Source: Alphaproteobacteria bacterium (GTDB taxonomy: Bacteria > Pseudomonadota > Alphaproteobacteria > Rhizobiales > Xanthobacteraceae). From it: a stretch of DNA of 64,000 bases. The position numbers and the translations under genes were made by a program. Below are positions 61,060 to 64,000 of this stretch, piece after piece (position 1 is the stretch's first letter; each line of letters begins with the position of its first letter). The DNA lies in NCBI GenBank assembly GCA_016869215.1, contig VGEP01000005.1, forward strand, positions 62,001-126,000. The letters run 5' to 3'. The notes below the pieces were generated by a model, which did no database searches, was not told where the DNA came from, and saw only the letters and a program-made list of their open reading frames with translations.

Positions 61060-62403
61060 TCAGGCGGCGCGGACGCGCGCGAAGAAATTGGCGACCTTGG
61101 CCTCGAGGTCTTGCGCCCGCGTGGACAGCCGCGCGGTCCAGCCGCTGATCTCGCCGACGGCGGAGGCGGCGTGGCTCGTCGCCTGCTCCACCGACTTGAT
61201 TTCCTCGGATGTGTGCGCGGTGTTTCCCGCGGCGGTCTGGATGCTCTGCGCGATCTCGCGAGTCGTCGCGCCCTGCTCGTCGACCGCCGAGGCGATCGAG
61301 GTGGAGACGCCGGTCAGTTCGTGGATGCTGCGCGCGATCGAGCCGATCTCGCTCACTGCGCCCTTGGTGGCTTCCTGGATCGCCGCAACCTGCTGGCTGA
61401 TGTCTTCCGTTGCGCGCGACGTCTGGTTGGCGAGCGCCTTCACTTCGGCCGCGACCACGGCGAAGCCCTTGCCGGCCTCGCCCGCGCGCGCCGCCTCGAT
61501 GGTGGCGTTCAGCGCGAGCAGGTTGGTCTGCGCCGCGATCTTGGAAATCAGCCCGACCACCGAGCCGATGCGTTCGGCGGCCTCGTCCAGCGAACGGATC
61601 GCGCTATTGGTGCGCTCGGTGTCGGCCACCGCGGAACGCGCCATGTCGAGCCCGCGAGCGGCCTGCTGGCCGATCTCGTGGATCGAGCTCGACAGTTCGT
61701 CGGTAGCGGCGACCGTCAGGTCCACGCTTTGGCTGGTTTCCGCAGACGCCGCCGATGCCGATCCCATGCGCCGCAGGGTATCGTCCGTCACCCGCTGCAC
61801 GGTCGAACAGGTCGTCGCGAGCGACGTGGAGGCTTCCTTGATGGCCGCAATCACGCCGCCGATGGCGCCGTCGAAGTCCGTGATCGCCTCGTCGATCGCC
61901 TGCCTCCTGGCCGACGCCGCGTCGCGAACGCGCTGCAGGTAGAACGTCGACGTGGTGGCGAGATCGAAAAAGGTCGCCTGGGTCAGGACATCGACCCGGA
62001 CGGCGAGTTGCGAGGGCGAAAACCGGTGCTGGCGCCGGAGCACGCCGATCGCGGTCCGCACGACCGCCGCGGCGCTGTTCATGCGGGCGCGGCCCTCGAA
62101 TCCGAGATCGGTCTCGCGTTCGATCGTGGTGCGGCAGCGGTCCAGATAGCGCGGACCGAACTCGGCCCGCAGCAGTTCCTGGTACTGTGAAATCTCGATC
62201 TTTCGGTATTCGTCGGCGTGCCGCGAATAGAGTTCTGCGACCTGCGGAAGGCTGCGCGACCCGGCGATCACCTCTTCGATCGCGGCCGGCAGGCACGGTT
62301 CCAGAAGCTGCGCCATGCCGGACAAGACGCGACGGGCGTTGTCATCCAGACGATAATTGGCGAGCCTGGCAGCAATTTCCGGTGCGACAGGCGGCAGCGA
62401 CAT
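61060..62403 (-). CDS. soluble globin-coupled chemoreceptor lacking the heme histidine
   Basis: A 447-residue methyl-accepting chemotaxis protein without transmembrane segments. The N-terminal part (about residues 1-165) is a protoglobin/sensor-globin fold of the HemAT type ([20 protein letters not shown], and [18 protein letters not shown]). The position of the proximal heme histidine in HemAT (H-x-x-x-G) is taken by glutamate (Glu97 before Gly101), so heme binding is unlikely. The C-terminal half is a normal signalling domain with the hairpin tip [20 protein letters not shown] and [20 protein letters not shown]. No chemotaxis kinase genes are near. Confidence 0.88.
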   Translation of the reverse strand: MSLPPVAPEIAARLANYRLDDNARRVLSGMAQLLEPCLPAAIEEVIAGSRSLPQVAELYSRHADEYRKIEISQYQELLRAEFGPRYLDRCRTTIERETDLGFEGRARMNSAAAVVRTAIGVLRRQHRFSPSQLAVRVDVLTQATFFDLATTSTFYLQRVRDAASARRQAIDEAITDFDGAIGGVIAAIKEASTSLATTCSTVQRVTDDTLRRMGSASAASAETSQSVDLTVAATDELSSSIHEIGQQAARGLDMARSAVADTERTNSAIRSLDEAAERIGSVVGLISKIAAQTNLLALNATIEAARAGEAGKGFAVVAAEVKALANQTSRATEDISQQVAAIQEATKGAVSEIGSIARSIHELTGVSTSIASAVDEQGATTREIAQSIQTAAGNTAHTSEEIKSVEQATSHAASAVGEISGWTARLSTRAQDLEAKVANFFARVRAA

Positions 62404-62819
62404 CTTGGCAATCGTTCTTTGACTATGTGGCTTAACGTATAGGCCCGAATCCTTGTCTCTTGCTTAATGAGCAATCTCAGCGCGTTATGGATATTTTGCA
62501 CCGCAGCATGACGGCCTGCGCCGCTTTGGCCGGTGTTGCAACCTGACGCGTGCCGGCTTCTTGCGTCCCGTATTCGCGGCCGACCCTTCCGGCGACAACA
62601 CCGGACAACGCGTCACCATCGCCGCCCGACAAGGCTTGCGGACCGCACCGATGCAATCGTGCGGCGGACCGTGCGCCGGCGCTGCGCAAAGCCGGCGCCT
62701 CACCGGCACTTGCGGCGATGTGCACGCGTGGAGCGGTTGCCCATGGCTGGCGACGCGCTTAGGCTTTGCCGGCATGGCCTGCGATACGGCCCGGACTCGC
62801 TGCGGTTTGGTTGGGTGTC
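62404..62819. other. 416-base region without a convincing gene
   Basis: The part next to the chemoreceptor start is A+T-richer and probably contains its promoter. The remainder (about 62530-62800) is GC-rich with open frames on both strands, none with a recognisable family or a good ribosome binding site. A perfect inverted repeat GCGCCGGC/GCCGGCGC lies at 62673-62680 and 62691-62698. Confidence 0.5.
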
Positions 62820-63200
62820 ATGGCGTCGGGACAGGAGCGAATCCGGCAGCTCACCGAGCGGATGGTGCGCAAGCGGCTGTTCGTGGTGCTCTCCAGGGGC
62901 GGCGCGACCTCCGAGCAGATTGGCTCCGTCCTGCCGCAGCACCTCGAATACATGATCGGGCTTGAGAAACAGGGCGTATTGTTCGCGTCCGGCCCGTTGA
63001 AATCGCCCGAAGGCGCGCCGCTCGGCGACGGACTGACCATCCTGCGCGCGGCGAGCGAGGCCGAAGCGCACCGCATCGCTTCGGCCGACCCATTCGTCGT
63101 CAATCGCCTGCGCACCTTCGAAATCCGTGAATGGACCGTGATGGAAGGATCGCTGGGGCTGAAGGTAAACTTTTCCGATCAGTCGCTTGAGATCGCATAA
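62820..63200 (+). CDS. YciI-like (YCII domain) protein
   Basis: A 126-residue protein with a YCII-type ferredoxin-like fold: KRLFVVLSRGGATSEQIGSV, HLEYMIGLEKQGVLFASGPL and EAEAHRIASADPFVVNRLRT (the DPF segment is typical). The conserved His (in LPQHLEYM) and Asp of the putative active site are present. Some relatives act as muconolactone isomerase-like or dehydrochlorinase enzymes; function here unknown. ATG at 62820 is a choice among several in-frame starts and has no clear ribosome binding site. Thirty-four bases upstream of a dehydrogenase gene. Confidence 0.82.
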   Translation: MASGQERIRQLTERMVRKRLFVVLSRGGATSEQIGSVLPQHLEYMIGLEKQGVLFASGPLKSPEGAPLGDGLTILRAASEAEAHRIASADPFVVNRLRTFEIREWTVMEGSLGLKVNFSDQSLEIA

Positions 63201-63233
63201 GGCGCGCAATCGCGCACCGAACCTGAGGTGAGC

Positions 63234-64000
63234 ATGCAAACGGTAGGTTTCGTCGGCGTCGGCAAGATCGGGCTTCCGATCTCGGAGAACCTGATCAAGA
63301 GCGGTTTCCGCGTCCTCGGCTATCGCCGCGGCTCGCTCGCGGAGTTCGAGAAGGCCGGCGGCGTACCTGCGAAATCGCCGGCGGACATCGGTGCGCAGTG
63401 CGACATCGTTCTGTCCTGCCTTCCGACCGTCGAGGCCATGGACGCGGTCGTCAACGGCAAGGACGGGTTGCTCCAGAGCGCCCGGCCCGGGCAGATCGTC
63501 GTAGAGCTTGGCTCGCATCCGGTGCCGGAAAAGCAGAAGCACGTGGCCCCGCTGGCGGCCAAGGGCGTCTCCTACATCGACGGCGAGGTGAGCGGCACGC
63601 CCGGGATGGTGACTGCGCGCAAGGCGGTGATCTATCTCGGCGGCGACGCAGACGCCTGCAAGAAGGTCGAGCCCGTCATCAAGGGCTTCTCCGATATGTG
63701 CCTGTACTTCGGGCCGTTCGGCGCCGCGACCAAGGTCAAGCTCGTGAACAATCTGCTGGTGGCGGTGCATATCGCCGCCGCCGCCGAAGCCATGGCGCTC
63801 GGCCTCAAGGCCGGCGTCGACGTCGACCTGATGATCAAGGCGATCGCAGCGGGCAGCGGCGGCTCGACCCAGTTCGGCATCCGCGCGCCCTGGATGGCGC
63901 AGCGCCGGTTCCAGCCGGTGCAAGGCCAGGCGGCGCTGCTCTTCCACTACTTCCACATGATCGAGCAATGGGCCGACGAGACCGGCACGGCGACGCCGCT
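63234..64000 (+). CDS. 3-hydroxyisobutyrate dehydrogenase family protein (cut by window end)
   Basis: The first 255 codons of an NAD(P)-dependent beta-hydroxyacid dehydrogenase; the frame is open to the end of the window, so the C-terminus is missing. It opens MQTVGFVGVGKIGLPISENL with the nucleotide-binding GxGxxG, has the substrate-binding loop YIDGEVSGTPGMV and the catalytic Lys in KLVNNLLVAVHIAAAAE. Full-length relatives have about 290-300 residues, so roughly 40 are lacking. ACCTGAGGTGAGC precedes the ATG and contains a GAGGTG ribosome binding site. Cotranscription with the YciI-like gene is likely. Confidence 0.9.
   Translation, partial: MQTVGFVGVGKIGLPISENLIKSGFRVLGYRRGSLAEFEKAGGVPAKSPADIGAQCDIVLSCLPTVEAMDAVVNGKDGLLQSARPGQIVVELGSHPVPEKQKHVAPLAAKGVSYIDGEVSGTPGMVTARKAVIYLGGDADACKKVEPVIKGFSDMCLYFGPFGAATKVKLVNNLLVAVHIAAAAEAMALGLKAGVDVDLMIKAIAAGSGGSTQFGIRAPWMAQRRFQPVQGQAALLFHYFHMIEQWADETGTATP

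Noticed and set aside
62477..62965. Overlapping open frames on both strands before the YciI-like gene
   Set aside because: No ribosome binding site, no recognisable domain, and residue composition typical of random GC-rich frames.
1..64000. CRISPR arrays, tRNA/rRNA genes, insertion sequences, phage genes
   Set aside because: Intergenic gaps were read for regularly spaced repeats, cloverleaf-like segments and transposase or integrase motifs; none was convincing.

Overview
The window is a GC-rich, gene-dense stretch of a bacterial chromosome with 60 supported protein genes and no rRNA, tRNA, CRISPR array or insertion sequence that I could find. The gene families present (periplasmic molybdenum hydroxylases with Tat signals, SoxXYZA, DUF2848, Bug-type binding proteins, NodT-type outer-membrane factor, the style of the intergenic palindromes) point to an alphaproteobacterium of the Hyphomicrobiales, probably near the Bradyrhizobiaceae/Xanthobacteraceae. 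That placement is inference from gene content, not from a marker gene.

Layout. 0.2-8.3 kb: two tandem paralogous CoxL-like molybdenum hydroxylase large subunits, a DUF2390 (TIGR02444) protein, a UbiX flavin prenyltransferase, a carboxymuconolactone-decarboxylase-like protein and a UbiD-family decarboxylase, all on the + strand: a likely (hetero)aromatic acid pathway. 8.6-16.1 kb: a two-subunit periplasmic molybdenum hydroxylase (2Fe-2S plus Tat-exported molybdopterin subunit) ended by a strong intrinsic terminator, then an overlapping operon of a flavocytochrome-c-type sulfide dehydrogenase flavoprotein, SoxX, SoxY with an atypical carrier arm, SoxZ, SoxA and an amidase. SoxB and SoxCD are absent here. 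16.3-20.3 kb: two small or secreted unknown proteins, an NMT1-like protein without signal peptide, a DUF2848 protein and an alpha/beta hydrolase, separated by palindromic elements.

20.5-29.7 kb (- strand): a complete multidrug efflux locus (NodT-type outer-membrane lipoprotein, MdtA-like adaptor, two RND pumps of the MdtB/MdtC type). 29.9-33.8 kb: a secreted NMT1/TauA-type binding protein, a fumarylacetoacetate-hydrolase-family enzyme, a dihydroxyphthalate-decarboxylase-like protein and a glutathione transferase. 33.9-37.8 kb: a small basic/acidic protein, a stand-alone receiver domain and what looks like a copper-handling accessory cluster: a Cys-rich small protein, a peptidoglycan-binding protein with a methionine-rich tail, a YVTN beta-propeller, DUF2933 and DUF5676 membrane proteins.

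37.8-53 kb: a catabolic region for organic acids: ThDP enzyme, MetE-like methyltransferase, cyclase-family hydrolase, three Bug-type binding proteins without any TctA/TctB, an enolase-superfamily dehydratase, a D-2-hydroxyacid dehydrogenase, a cupin, a flavoprotein dehydrogenase next to a c-type cytochrome, a flavin-dependent monooxygenase, DoxX and a class II aldolase. 53-64 kb: an L,D-transpeptidase; a - strand group of aldehyde dehydrogenase, ABC permeases, ATPase and a second ThDP enzyme; a soluble globin-coupled chemoreceptor lacking the heme histidine; a YciI-like protein and a 3-hydroxyisobutyrate-dehydrogenase-family gene cut by the window end.

The general picture is a generalist that scavenges aromatic and organic acids. 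The part that looks least described is the SoxB-less Sox operon with a variant SoxY arm, placed behind a periplasmic molybdenum hydroxylase and followed by an amidase.
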